Assembly: GCF_000424325.1 (NCBI RefSeq)
Contig: NZ_AUJR01000006.1
Span: 1-64,000, forward strand
Length of the DNA stretch: 64,000 bases
Source: [Clostridium] clostridioforme AGR2157
GTDB taxonomy: Bacteria > Bacillota > Clostridia > Lachnospirales > Lachnospiraceae
Direction: 5' to 3'
This document shows, piece by piece, positions 1 through 7,735 of this stretch. The notes beneath the pieces are model-generated. The model saw nothing but the letters and a program-made list of their open reading frames with translations. It was not told the DNA's origin and did no database searches. A program made the translations under genes and the position numbers. The stretch's first letter is position 1. Each line of letters opens with the position of its first letter.

Positions 1-261
1 ATGGAACAGACGGATGAGTGGCTGCGCCACAGAATCCGAGCGGTGTACTGGAAACAATGGAAGAAGGTACGCACAAGATATAAAATGTTGCGGGCGTTAC
101 ATTTACCAGAGTGGAAGGTGCATGAGATGGCGAACTGCCGAAAGGGAGTGTGGAGAGCGGCGGGAATGCTCAACTCGGCACTCACCAAAAGAATCATAGT
201 GGACAGACTTGGTTATCCCGATATGACTGCCCACTATCTGAAAGTCCGAGTAAACTATTGA
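1..261 (+). CDS. ltrA: group II intron reverse transcriptase/maturase, C-terminal part
   Basis: The 86 codons cut by the window edge match the end of the maturase (GIIM, domain X) region of bacterial group II intron proteins. The pattern WKQWKKVRTRY, then a short helix, then RKGVWRAAG and a terminal GYPDMTAHYLK resembles the usual WKQWKR...NSRKGYWR...GY signature. The protein would splice and mobilise its own intron RNA. The reverse transcriptase part lies upstream, outside the window, so the ATG at base 1 is probably internal. It is followed within a few bases by intron domains V and VI. Family assignment is from remembered motif patterns. Confidence 0.8.
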   Translation: MEQTDEWLRHRIRAVYWKQWKKVRTRYKMLRALHLPEWKVHEMANCRKGVWRAAGMLNSALTKRIIVDRLGYPDMTAHYLKVRVNY

Positions 262-328
262 ACCGCGTAGTACCGAACGGTACGCTACGTGGTGTGGAAG
301 GGGAGGTTAAAATCTCCCCTATCCGATT
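260..328 (+). mobile_element. group II intron domains V and VI, 3' end
   Basis: Directly after the maturase stop the sequence folds as domain V: a lower stem (ACC with GGT, CGTAG with CTACG), a two-base CG bulge on the 3' side, an upper TACC/GGTA stem and a GAAC tetraloop. Domain VI follows as a GGGGAG/CTCCCC stem with unpaired TA before TCC, giving a candidate bulged branch-point A near 321. The intron probably ends at about 327-328 (CCGAT/T). Exact class and 3' boundary are inferred from shape only. Confidence 0.7.
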
Positions 329-409
329 GCACGCATTCCGAAGGACATGTATTGCACGTGAGCGGCCAAAATACGGCTGCTAAGTGTTCATAACTAGGAG
401 GATAGGAAA
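329..409 (+). promoter_or_regulatory. ribU leader interrupted by the intron
   Basis: This is the 81-base stretch between the intron 3' end and ribU. It holds a 7-bp hairpin (AGCGGCC with GGCTGCT, one G-T pair, about 359-380) and the ribosome site AGGAGG at about 396-401, with no T-tract. I do not see the conserved boxes of an FMN riboswitch in this remaining part; if one existed it lies upstream of the intron, outside the window. Confidence 0.4.
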
Positions 410-1036
410 ATGAAACAGAATCATTTACTCAGTGTAAGGAATGTAACCGTCATGGCCATGTTTGGCGCTCTGGCGGCAGTGCTCATGATTTTTGAGGTGC
501 CTCTTCCGTTTATCGCGCCGTCGTTTTATGGCATGGACATCAGCGAGGTGCCGGTGCTGGTGGGAACCTTTGCCCTGGGTCCTGTGGCAGGCGTTGTCAT
601 GGAGCTGGTGAAAATCCTGGTGAAGCTGATACTGAAGCCCACCAGTACGGGATTTGTGGGTGAGTTTGCCAATTTCTGCTTTGGGTGCTCCCTTTTGCTT
701 CCGGCCGGTATCATCTACAGGCTTAAGAAGACAAAAAAAGGGGCTGTCATGGGAATGGCGGCAGGAACCGTAATTATGACAATCGTGGCAGTGATACTCA
801 ATGCAGTTGTCATGCTTCCTTTCTATTCCCATTTCATGCCCCTTGACACCATCATTGCAGCAGGCGCAGCCATCAATCCTGCCATCAGCAACGTATGGAC
901 ATTCGTAATCCTGGCTGTGGGGCCCTTCAATATACTGAAAGGAGTTATCGTAAGCCTGCTCACCGCCCTGGTCTATAAGAGGGGCAGCGTCATCATCCAT
1001 TCGGATTCAGGAAGACGGGCGGTTAAGGCTTCTTAA
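410..1036 (+). CDS. ribU: riboflavin ECF transporter S-component (RibU-like)
   Basis: The 208-residue membrane protein has the RibU pattern: an N-terminal MAMFGALAAVLM helix, a PLPFIAPSFYGMDISEVPVL segment (riboflavin/FMN pocket region), FALGPVAGVVMELVK and the C-terminal GPFNILKGV motif. Six hydrophobic segments are visible. It would bind riboflavin and import it together with the shared energy-coupling module (EcfA, EcfA', EcfT), which is not in the window. AGGAGG sits 9 bases upstream of the ATG. The group II intron upstream lies in its 5' leader and could affect its expression. Substrate is inferred from family resemblance, and other vitamin S-components are the alternative. Confidence 0.8.
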   Translation: MKQNHLLSVRNVTVMAMFGALAAVLMIFEVPLPFIAPSFYGMDISEVPVLVGTFALGPVAGVVMELVKILVKLILKPTSTGFVGEFANFCFGCSLLLPAGIIYRLKKTKKGAVMGMAAGTVIMTIVAVILNAVVMLPFYSHFMPLDTIIAAGAAINPAISNVWTFVILAVGPFNILKGVIVSLLTALVYKRGSVIIHSDSGRRAVKAS

Positions 1037-1143
1037 GGATAGGCGGCAGGATGGGCCTGCCGGTAAAGACCAGCGCCCTGTATTTTGCTCAGATGGTATT
1101 TTGAATAATTTGCCTGCCTTGCAATCCCGTGTACGTTCCTTGG

Positions 1144-1953
1144 TTACAGTGGGATGATTTCCCCGTCATCCGGCACCAGCAGGTTGCCGTGATAGTATTC
1201 CCTGCCCTCGGCCGTATAAAGGGATTTGCGCTCCGCCAGGTGTTTGTCCTCCGTATGCCATAGTACAAGGTTGGGGATGGAGAGTTCCTCCGCCAGCTCG
1301 CAGGCCTCCTTTACCGTGCTGTGGTGCTTTTCGTAGGGTTCGAAAATCTCACGGTCGCGGTACAGGCAGAAGGCCTCGTGAAGCAGCCAGTCACTGCCTT
1401 CCACGTAGGGGCGGCACTCCGCGTTATACGGCTCGTCGCCTGCGCAGGTGAACCGGCGGCCATTTTTCAGGGTGGTGGTAAATCCGAACTGCTTGGCCTT
1501 GGTGGACATGATGTCAAAGAAGGTGACGTCATAATCCAGGATATGGACTGTCTCGCCGTCCTCCACCGGCACCAGGAAAATGCGGCTTCCAATCATCTTA
1601 TAGAACTTGCCCTGAATGGTCAGACGGCAGATGGTGGAGATGGTATCCACCAGCCCCTGGTGGCAGTAAATCTGCAGCTTGCCTTCATACTTTCCCTTTT
1701 TCATGGCGGCAGCCACCATGCGCACCATCCACACAATGCCCATGATGTGGTCCGTGTGCTCATGGGTGACGAAAATGTTGTGGATATGGCACAGGTCCAC
1801 ATTCATATCCTCCAGGATGCGCAGGATGCCGTTTCCTCCTCCTGCATCCACCATGAAATATTCATCCCCGCCCTTTATGGCAAAGCAGGTGTTATAGCAG
1901 CGTGTGGCCTGGGCGTTTCCTGTTCCAAATACGTATAATTCCTCCATTGGCAT
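1144..1953 (-). CDS. metallo-beta-lactamase fold hydrolase (RNase Z-like)
   Basis: The 269-residue protein opens with a strand-turn region (FGTGNAQATRCYNTCF) as in RNase Z-type enzymes. It carries the zinc motif THEHTDHIMG at about 63-72, then a CAGDEPYN segment and a late HHSTVKEA with WHTEDKH that could supply remaining metal ligands. The family cleaves phosphoesters, often RNA or cyclic nucleotides; the substrate here cannot be told. It is a single gene convergent with ribU and divergent from fbp. RBS GGAGAAG lies shortly before the start. It is shorter than canonical tRNase Z and lacks an obvious exosite arm, so I do not call it rnz. Confidence 0.75.
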   Translation of the reverse strand: MPMEELYVFGTGNAQATRCYNTCFAIKGGDEYFMVDAGGGNGILRILEDMNVDLCHIHNIFVTHEHTDHIMGIVWMVRMVAAAMKKGKYEGKLQIYCHQGLVDTISTICRLTIQGKFYKMIGSRIFLVPVEDGETVHILDYDVTFFDIMSTKAKQFGFTTTLKNGRRFTCAGDEPYNAECRPYVEGSDWLLHEAFCLYRDREIFEPYEKHHSTVKEACELAEELSIPNLVLWHTEDKHLAERKSLYTAEGREYYHGNLLVPDDGEIIPL

Positions 1954-2073
1954 CTCTTCTCCTTAGAAAAAATTTAGATAATCTTAAACCTTTGTTCAGT
2001 TGGAAAAACTTTTCATTTCATTAAGAATATGTTACTATAACTTTAAATAAAATGCAATTGGGATTGGGGGAAC

Positions 2074-4017
2074 ATGATGGTGAGGGATTTGGCATATCTT
2101 AAGCTCCTGGCAAAAGAATACCCCACAGTTAAGGAAGCTACCAGCGAAATTGTCAATCTGACAGCAATTTGCAGCCTTCCGAAGGGAACAGAATATTTTT
2201 TCAGCGATTTGCACGGGGAATATGAGGCATTCATACACCTGCTGCGGTCTTCATCCGGTATCACCAGGGAGAAAATCAAGGAGACCTTCGGCCACCTGAT
2301 TCCGGAGGAGGAGCAGGTACAGCTGGCTAACCTGATTTATTATCCGGAGCGGAACCTGGCCCGTATGATGAAGCAGGGGCACTACACCGAGGATTGGCAG
2401 AAAATCACCATCTACCGCCTGGTACAGAGCTGCAAGGAGGTGTCCTCCAAGTACACCCGCTCCAAGGTCCGCAAGAAGATGCCGCGGGAATTTGCCTACA
2501 TCATTGACGAGCTGCTTCACGTGGACTACAACGACGATAACAAGAAACTGTACTATAACGAAATCATACATTCCATTATTGAGAATGATACGGCGGACAA
2601 GTTCATCATTTCCCTGTGCCATCTGATTCAGAACCTGACCATTGACAACCTGCATATCATAGGGGACATCTATGACAGAGGCCCCAGGGCGGACATCATT
2701 ATGAATGAGCTCATGTGCTTCCACGATGTGGACATACAGTGGGGGAATCATGACATCTCTTGGATGGGAGCGGCCACAGGGAATCTGGCCTGTATCTGCA
2801 ATGTGCTGCGCATTGCCATCAGCTACAACAGCTTCGATGTGCTGGAGGACGGTTATGGCATCAACTTAAGGCCCCTCTCCATGTTTGCGGCCAAGGTGTA
2901 CCAGGACGACCCCTGCACACGGTTCATGCCCAGGATTCTGGACGAGAACATTTACGATGCGGTGGACCCTGGCCTGGCGGCCAAGATGCACAAGGCCATT
3001 GCCGTGATTCAGTTCAAGGTGGAGGGCGCCATGATTAAGCGCCATCCGGAGTATGAGATGGACAACAGGGTCCTGCTGTCCAATGTTGATTTTGATAAGG
3101 GAACCGTGGTTATAGATGGGAAGACATTTCCCATGATGGATATGAATTTTCCCACCGTGAACCCCAAGAATCCTCTGGAGCTGAGCCGCGGGGAGAAGGA
3201 GCTGCTGCGCACCCTGCAGGCGTCCTTTAAACATGGGGAACTGCTGCATAAGCATATAAGGTTCCTGTACTCCCATGGGGCTATTTATAAATGTTATAAT
3301 TCCAACCTCCTTTACCATGGCTGTATTCCCATGAAAAAGGACGGTACTTTCGATACTATCACCATGAACGGGGTATCCTATGGAGGGAAGGAGCTGATGG
3401 ACTTCTTTAACCAGCAGGTGCAGAATGCCTATTTCATGCCCGAGGGGACGCCCGGAAAGGAGACGGCCATGGATATGATGTGGTATCTGTGGTGCGGGGC
3501 AAAATCCCCTGTGTTCGGCAAGGATAAGATGACTACCTTTGAACATTATTTCGTGGAGGACAAATCCACCTATAAGGAAGTGATGAACCCCTACTACCAG
3601 CTGAGCCTGAAGGAAGAATTCTGCAACCGCCTGCTGGAGGAATTCGGGCTTCCCGTTGAGGGCTCCCACATCATCAACGGCCATGTGCCGGTTAAGCTTA
3701 AGGATGGGGAGAAGCCCATGAAGGCGGGCGGTAAGCTGTTCATCATTGACGGTGGTCTGTCCAAGGCCTACCAGAGCACCACGGGCATTGCGGGGTATAC
3801 CCTGATTTATAATTCCCATCACCTGGCCCTGGCGGAGCACAGGCCCTTTGACCCAAAGAAGGAGAGCACGCCCAGGGTATCCGTGGTGGAAAAGGTAAAG
3901 AGCAGGGTGATGGTGGCTGATACGGATAAAGGAAAAGAATTAAAAGGACAGATAGCAGATTTGAAGGAGCTGGTAGCTGCTTACAGAGAGGGAACGATTA
4001 AGGAAAGGGTTGAGTAA
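2074..4017 (+). CDS. fbp: fructose-1,6-bisphosphatase class III
   Basis: At 647 residues it has the usual length of the Firmicute class III enzyme, which hydrolyses fructose 1,6-bisphosphate to fructose 6-phosphate in gluconeogenesis. Calcineurin-type metal motifs are visible: FFSDLHGEYEAF (DxH), IIGDIYDRGPRAD (GDxxDRG) and WGNHDISWMGA (GNHD), followed later by INGHVPVK. A GGGGG ribosome site precedes ATGATGG. It overlaps the next gene by one base (TAATG), so the two are co-transcribed. Fold and identity are clear from the motifs. Confidence 0.95.
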   Translation: MMVRDLAYLKLLAKEYPTVKEATSEIVNLTAICSLPKGTEYFFSDLHGEYEAFIHLLRSSSGITREKIKETFGHLIPEEEQVQLANLIYYPERNLARMMKQGHYTEDWQKITIYRLVQSCKEVSSKYTRSKVRKKMPREFAYIIDELLHVDYNDDNKKLYYNEIIHSIIENDTADKFIISLCHLIQNLTIDNLHIIGDIYDRGPRADIIMNELMCFHDVDIQWGNHDISWMGAATGNLACICNVLRIAISYNSFDVLEDGYGINLRPLSMFAAKVYQDDPCTRFMPRILDENIYDAVDPGLAAKMHKAIAVIQFKVEGAMIKRHPEYEMDNRVLLSNVDFDKGTVVIDGKTFPMMDMNFPTVNPKNPLELSRGEKELLRTLQASFKHGELLHKHIRFLYSHGAIYKCYNSNLLYHGCIPMKKDGTFDTITMNGVSYGGKELMDFFNQQVQNAYFMPEGTPGKETAMDMMWYLWCGAKSPVFGKDKMTTFEHYFVEDKSTYKEVMNPYYQLSLKEEFCNRLLEEFGLPVEGSHIINGHVPVKLKDGEKPMKAGGKLFIIDGGLSKAYQSTTGIAGYTLIYNSHHLALAEHRPFDPKKESTPRVSVVEKVKSRVMVADTDKGKELKGQIADLKELVAAYREGTIKERVE

Positions 4018-4520
4018 TGAGCAGGACAGAATTTTTGCAGGGACTAAAAAGTGAGCTGGAAGGACGGGTACCCTATTCCGTCATACAGGAGAATTTGCGG
4101 TATTATGACTCCTATATTATGGAGGAGGCTGCCAAGGGCCAGACAGAGGATGAGGTCATAGAGAGTCTGGGCGGCCCAAGAATCATTGCCAGGACCATAG
4201 TGGATGCTGCCCTTGACACCGAGGACAGGCCGGATGGGTTTGATTCCTTTGAATCAGAGTCCGCCTACCGGACAGGGGCAGCAGGAAGCAGCCAGGAAGA
4301 ACGGGAACCGTTCAGGGGAAGAAAACCGGAGGTCCATTATGTGGACTTCAGCAAGTGGTATGTCAGACTCATTGCCGGGCTGGTAGTATTCCTGGTCATA
4401 TTCCTGGTGATGACCGTGTTCTTTGGCATCATGGGACTAGCTGGCTGGATTCTGTCCTATATATGGCCGGTGCTGCTGGTTATGCTGGCCGTGTGGATGT
4501 TCAGGGGACCCAGAAGATAA
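4017..4520 (+). CDS. HAAS/DUF1700-like membrane protein
   Basis: This is a 167-residue protein. The N-terminal 60 residues (TEFLQGLKSELEGRVP...ENLRYYDSYIMEEAAKGQTEDEVIESLGGP) resemble the HAAS/DUF1700 helical domain common in Firmicutes next to PadR-type regulators. A charged linker follows, then two tightly spaced membrane helices (about 120-163). The function of this family is poorly known; it may be a membrane-tethered signalling or envelope protein. Translation is coupled to fbp by a one-base overlap, and a strong terminator follows. No PadR partner is present here. Confidence 0.65.
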   Translation: MSRTEFLQGLKSELEGRVPYSVIQENLRYYDSYIMEEAAKGQTEDEVIESLGGPRIIARTIVDAALDTEDRPDGFDSFESESAYRTGAAGSSQEEREPFRGRKPEVHYVDFSKWYVRLIAGLVVFLVIFLVMTVFFGIMGLAGWILSYIWPVLLVMLAVWMFRGPRR

Positions 4521-4537
4521 TCAGGAGCTGACATTAC

Positions 4538-4579
4538 GCTGATATGGCAGAAGCATATGGCAGGGTGCATATGGCAGGA
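4538..4579 (+). repeat. triplicated ATATGGCAG motif
   Basis: ATATGGCAG occurs three times in about 40 bases downstream of the HAAS/DUF1700-like gene, the last copy running into the terminator stem. Probably slippage; no function evident. Confidence 0.5.
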
Positions 4580-4603
4580 GCTGTTAAAAAACAGCTCCTT
4601 TTT
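4576..4603 (+). terminator. rho-independent terminator after the fbp operon
   Basis: AGGAGCTGTT pairs perfectly with AACAGCTCCT around a short A loop, followed by TTTTT. It ends the fbp transcript. Confidence 0.9.
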
Positions 4604-4604
4604 C

Positions 4605-4633
4605 TTGACAAAAATGTGAATAAATAATATACT
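4605..4633 (+). promoter_or_regulatory. sigma-A type promoter for the first NlpC/P60 gene
   Basis: TTGACA (4605-4610), a 17-base spacer and TATACT (4628-4633). It begins immediately after the preceding terminator and leaves a leader of about 65 bases. Confidence 0.8.
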
Positions 4634-4705
4634 GATTTCAATAAACGTAATATTTGCGTAATATTTACATTATCAGGAAAATAGATAAAAGTTAGGAGAA
4701 TCAGC

Positions 4706-5425
4706 GTGAACATAAGGGGATTAAGGAAAGGAATCATAAAGGCATCAGGGCTTATGTGCCTGTGTGTAGGACTGTGGGGGATGAGACCCATGGACAGCCA
4801 GGCAGCTGTAAAGCAGGCAGAGGTCCAGACTCGGTCCTCCTATGTAGTGAAGATAGAGGCGCCCTCCGTGGACGTACACAGAAGTGCCAGCCAAGATTCG
4901 GCCAGACAGGGCCAGGTCATGAGGGGCCAGACCTATGAAGTGCTGGGAAGAACGGAACAGGGCTGGGTCAAGATACGCACCGGCGGAAGAGAAGGATACA
5001 TTAAGACCTCCGGTAATGCCACAGTGGTGGAAAAAGCCCATGAAACCGTGGATGAAGACGCCAAGATGCGCCGTCAGGTAGTGGAGTATGCCCTTCAGTT
5101 CGTGGGAGGACGCTACCAGTACGGCGGAGTGGATCCAAATAAGGGAGTGGATTGCTCCGGCTTCACCAGATACGTGCTGGGCAAGGCTGCTTCCATCAAT
5201 CTGCCCCATTCATCCACCGGACAGTCCTCTTACGGAAAGGCCGTGACAGAGGACCAGATGCAGCCGGGTGACCTGCTGTTTTATGCCGGGGGCGGCGGTA
5301 TCAACCATGTAGCCCTGTACATAGGCAATGGGGAAGTGGTACATGCATCCACAGAGAAAACGGGAATCAAGACCTCCCCGTATGATTACAGAAAACCAGT
5401 TAAGATTGTAAGCCTGCTGTCCTGA
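4706..5425 (+). CDS. secreted SH3-NlpC/P60 endopeptidase 1
   Basis: This is a 239-residue exported cell-wall hydrolase. Residues 1-34 form a signal peptide (hydrophobic core SGLMCLCVGLWGM, cleavage near SQAAV). Residues 45-108 form an SH3b domain that binds peptidoglycan. Residues 122-239 are the NlpC/P60 domain with catalytic Cys150 (GVDCSGFTR), His201 (GINHVALY) and His213 (VVHAST). The family cuts gamma-D-Glu to diamino-acid bonds in stem peptides. It has its own TTGACA/TATACT promoter and a terminator overlapping its stop. A paralogue of the same architecture lies directly downstream. Confidence 0.92.
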   Translation: MNIRGLRKGIIKASGLMCLCVGLWGMRPMDSQAAVKQAEVQTRSSYVVKIEAPSVDVHRSASQDSARQGQVMRGQTYEVLGRTEQGWVKIRTGGREGYIKTSGNATVVEKAHETVDEDAKMRRQVVEYALQFVGGRYQYGGVDPNKGVDCSGFTRYVLGKAASINLPHSSTGQSSYGKAVTEDQMQPGDLLFYAGGGGINHVALYIGNGEVVHASTEKTGIKTSPYDYRKPVKIVSLLS

Positions 5426-5441
5426 GACAGCGGGCTTTTTT
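5412..5441 (+). terminator. terminator overlapping the stop of NlpC/P60 gene 1
   Basis: GCCTGCTGTC pairs with GACAGCGGGC around CTGA and is followed by TTTTTT. The stem includes the last codons and stop of the gene. Confidence 0.88.
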
Positions 5442-5551
5442 GCGGTATGGGCCGGCAGAGGAGCCATTTGAGGGCGGGATTTCATTTTTAATTCAAATTA
5501 CTACATAAAATGTTAAAATACTTAAGGAAATATTAAATATGTCTAAAATTG

Positions 5552-5579
5552 TTGACGTAGGACAAAATTGTGATATAAT
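5552..5579 (+). promoter_or_regulatory. promoter for the second NlpC/P60 gene
   Basis: TTGACG (5552-5557), a 16-base spacer and TATAAT (5574-5579), with about 80 bases of AT-rich leader before the ATG at 5664. Confidence 0.78.
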
Positions 5580-5663
5580 GCATTTGTAATGAATGTAACA
5601 ATTATGTAATAAATAAATCTCCGGCTACATTTAGTATAAAACCATGATGGGAGAGTTTCTTCA

Positions 5664-6386
5664 ATGAGAAAAATGTTAGGCAGCCTTTTAAAGGCAGGAG
5701 CTGTATGCGGGATGCTGATGGTCATGAATCCATTTACTTCCCTGGCTGCAATCGGTCCTGGATTCACAGCAGGTACATACGTTGCCACTATTACAGCGGA
5801 GAGCGTCAACATTAACAAAAGCCAGGACAGTGAAGAAGTACTGATGACAGCCAAGACAGGGAATGTATATGAAGTTCTGGAGGATATGGGAAACGGATGG
5901 ATGAAGGTTCGGGTCAATGACTCCGAAGGATTTTTGCCTGTATCCGGTAATGCTACCGTGGAGCAGGTAGGAGAAAATGAGATGGCAGAGGTACAGCAGG
6001 ATGCCGTTGAGTCTTCAGATACATATAAGCGCCAGCAGGTGGTGAATTACGCCATGCAGTTTGTAGGCGGAAGATACAAGTACGGCGGCAGCGACCCGCG
6101 TACAGGGACGGACTGTTCCGGATTTACCAGATACGTGCTGCAGAATTCAGCAGGCATATCCATGAACCGCTCTTCCGGCGGACAAGCCCAGCAGGGAATT
6201 GCCATCAGCGCTGACCAGATGCGGCCCGGAGATTTGATTTTTTACGGAAGCGGAAGAAGTATCAACCACGTAGCCATGTATATTGGCAACGGACAGATTG
6301 TTCATGCTTCAACAGAGAGGACAGGCATTACAGTGTCCAACTGGGATTACAGGAATCCGGTGAAGATAGTGAATGTGCTAGGATAG
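5664..6386 (+). CDS. secreted SH3-NlpC/P60 endopeptidase 2
   Basis: This 240-residue paralogue of the preceding gene has the same order of parts: signal peptide (1-29, ending SLAAI), SH3b domain (about 38-100), and NlpC/P60 domain with Cys151 (GTDCSGFTR), His202 (INHVAMY) and His214 (IVHAST). It likely trims peptidoglycan stem peptides during growth or division. The two genes share long blocks such as QFVGGRY and CSGFTRYVL, which points to tandem duplication, yet each has its own promoter. A GC-rich hairpin with a weak T-tract follows the stop. Confidence 0.92.
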   Translation: MRKMLGSLLKAGAVCGMLMVMNPFTSLAAIGPGFTAGTYVATITAESVNINKSQDSEEVLMTAKTGNVYEVLEDMGNGWMKVRVNDSEGFLPVSGNATVEQVGENEMAEVQQDAVESSDTYKRQQVVNYAMQFVGGRYKYGGSDPRTGTDCSGFTRYVLQNSAGISMNRSSGGQAQQGIAISADQMRPGDLIFYGSGRSINHVAMYIGNGQIVHASTERTGITVSNWDYRNPVKIVNVLG

Positions 6387-6407
6387 GATTTTCAATATAA
6401 ATAAGCA

Positions 6408-6435
6408 GGGCCTGCCGGAGTAATCCGGCGGGCCC
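6408..6435 (+). terminator. probable terminator after NlpC/P60 gene 2
   Basis: GGGCCTGCCGGA pairs with TCCGGCGGGCCC around GTAA. The T-tract is poor (TTGTG), so termination may be partial. Confidence 0.6.
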
Positions 6436-6537
6436 TTGTGCTGTCCGGCGGGTCTGGATTAAAGGACATAAAAAGGGACCGTTTACCCGCGTTTTGCGGC
6501 TGAGGTCAAGGAGAATTAAAAGGAAGTAACAGCAAAG

Positions 6538-6574
6538 AGAAGTCTCCGGATAGGGGAGCTATCCGGGGACTTCT
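6538..6574. other. 16-bp perfect-stem intergenic hairpin
   Basis: AGAAGTCTCCGGATAG pairs over its full length (one G-T pair) with CTATCCGGGGACTTCT around GGGAG. Neither strand has a T-tract after it, so it is not a standard terminator. It lies in the 415-base gap between the NlpC gene and the AraC gene. Confidence 0.6.
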
Positions 6575-6601
6575 CAAGGGGAGTATAAATAATTAATAAG
6601 G

Positions 6602-6638
6602 ATGAGGTCATGGTTTAAGGGAAACCATTTTACCTCAT
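6602..6638. other. second intergenic hairpin
   Basis: ATGAGGT pairs with ACCTCAT outside and ATGGTTT pairs with AAACCAT inside, separated by an internal loop; the loop is AAGGG. It stands 28 bases from the 16-bp hairpin. The rest of 6639-6801 is AT-rich and shows no gene I can support. Confidence 0.5.
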
Positions 6639-6801
6639 ATTATTTATAATATATTTTATGGAAAAAAGCAACCTTTTTCATCAGCAACGGTAAATTAATT
6701 TGATATGACGAATGTCCACTCCATCCAGACAGACCGCTCCTGCAGACACTTCATAAAATCTCGGTATCAGACTGCACAGAGTTGTATCCACTAACATACC
6801 G

Positions 6802-7707
6802 CTAAAAATTCTTGTGCTCCTCTTTTTTTGTTTTAACTACCAAACAGTTTTTTTCATCCTTGTACGTGCTCGGACTCATTCCAAAATGCTGCTTGAATAC
6901 TTTGGAAAACGCAAGCTGATCCGTATAGCCTACCGCATTTGCTACTGCGCTGATGGATATATCTTGTTTTTTTAAAAGCACCTTTGCTTTTTCCATTCGC
7001 AGATTCACCAGGAATTCCTGTGGGGAACATCCAAACGTCTTCTTGAAGCTACTTGCAAGGTAACTTCTGTTTACACCAATATAATCTGCCAGTTCATTGA
7101 TTTTTAGGCGTTCATTATAGTGATAGGTGATATACTCCATCGCATGTTGTGCATACAGCGCACCAGAATAATGATGAACCGTATTGGCTCCCCTTGCCGT
7201 TTGCTGATAATCACCGATCAATTCTGCGAGAACAAGTCGAAGGAAAGCATTTCGCCTTAATTCATTGGCATAGGTCAATTGGTGGGCTTCCAGCATCTGA
7301 CTGATGTACGTCCACACCTTCTCTACACAGTTAATCTTACGAACCGGATTTTTCAGGCTAAAACCTGCACTACTGACATATTCCTCCGCATTAATTCCGA
7401 TAAATCCGACCCACATATAACACCATGGTTCTTCCCAATCCGCTTCATACCACGCTTCCACTCCGGGAGGCAAGAAGAATGCATCGCCAGCTTTCAATTG
7501 GTATACCTTTTTATTGATTTCCAGGGTACCCTTTCCTTTCTGAATCACGTGCAATACACTGGACGCTCTTTGATTCGGACCGAACCTGTGGGCTGGGTTA
7601 CAAGATTCCCACCCGCAGTACGTCAGGCACAGTTCAAGTGAACCTTCCTGCATATCCCCGAGACATTTATATGTTGCTGAATTCGTAAATTCTATTGTAT
7701 GATTCAA
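6802..7707 (-). CDS. AraC-family transcriptional regulator of the alpha-galactoside genes
   Basis: The 301-residue protein has an N-terminal cupin-like sensing domain (about 20-110, with [20 protein letters not shown]) and a C-terminal pair of helix-turn-helix motifs (about 200-290: [21 protein letters not shown] and the AraC signature [26 protein letters not shown]). I chose the TTG at 7707 because AAAGGAG lies 8 bases before it; the ATG further upstream has no such site and would overlap the alpha-galactosidase gene. It follows that gene by 28 bases, so it is the last gene of the sugar operon and likely activates it when an alpha-galactoside is bound. The gene is AT-rich compared with the core. 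Confidence 0.88.
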   Translation of the reverse strand: MNHTIEFTNSATYKCLGDMQEGSLELCLTYCGWESCNPAHRFGPNQRASSVLHVIQKGKGTLEINKKVYQLKAGDAFFLPPGVEAWYEADWEEPWCYMWVGFIGINAEEYVSSAGFSLKNPVRKINCVEKVWTYISQMLEAHQLTYANELRRNAFLRLVLAELIGDYQQTARGANTVHHYSGALYAQHAMEYITYHYNERLKINELADYIGVNRSYLASSFKKTFGCSPQEFLVNLRMEKAKVLLKKQDISISAVANAVGYTDQLAFSKVFKQHFGMSPSTYKDEKNCLVVKTKKEEHKNF

Positions 7708-7735
7708 TGCATCTTCTCCTTTACACAAACAGAAG

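Noticed and set aside
329-409. FMN riboswitch before ribU
   Set aside because: None of the conserved FMN aptamer boxes are present in the 81 bases left between the intron and the gene; only a small hairpin is.
425-1000. Long minus-strand reading frames opposite ribU, fbp, cutC and other genes
   Set aside because: They have no ribosome sites or recognisable families and mirror strongly coding genes on the other strand.
1044-1062. CGGCAGG/CCTGCCG hairpin as terminator of ribU
   Set aside because: The 7-bp stem is perfect but no T-tract follows, so I did not list it as a terminator.
4538-4579. ATATGGCAG triplet repeat as regulatory site
   Set aside because: It lies downstream of a stop codon and just before a terminator; slippage is the simpler explanation.
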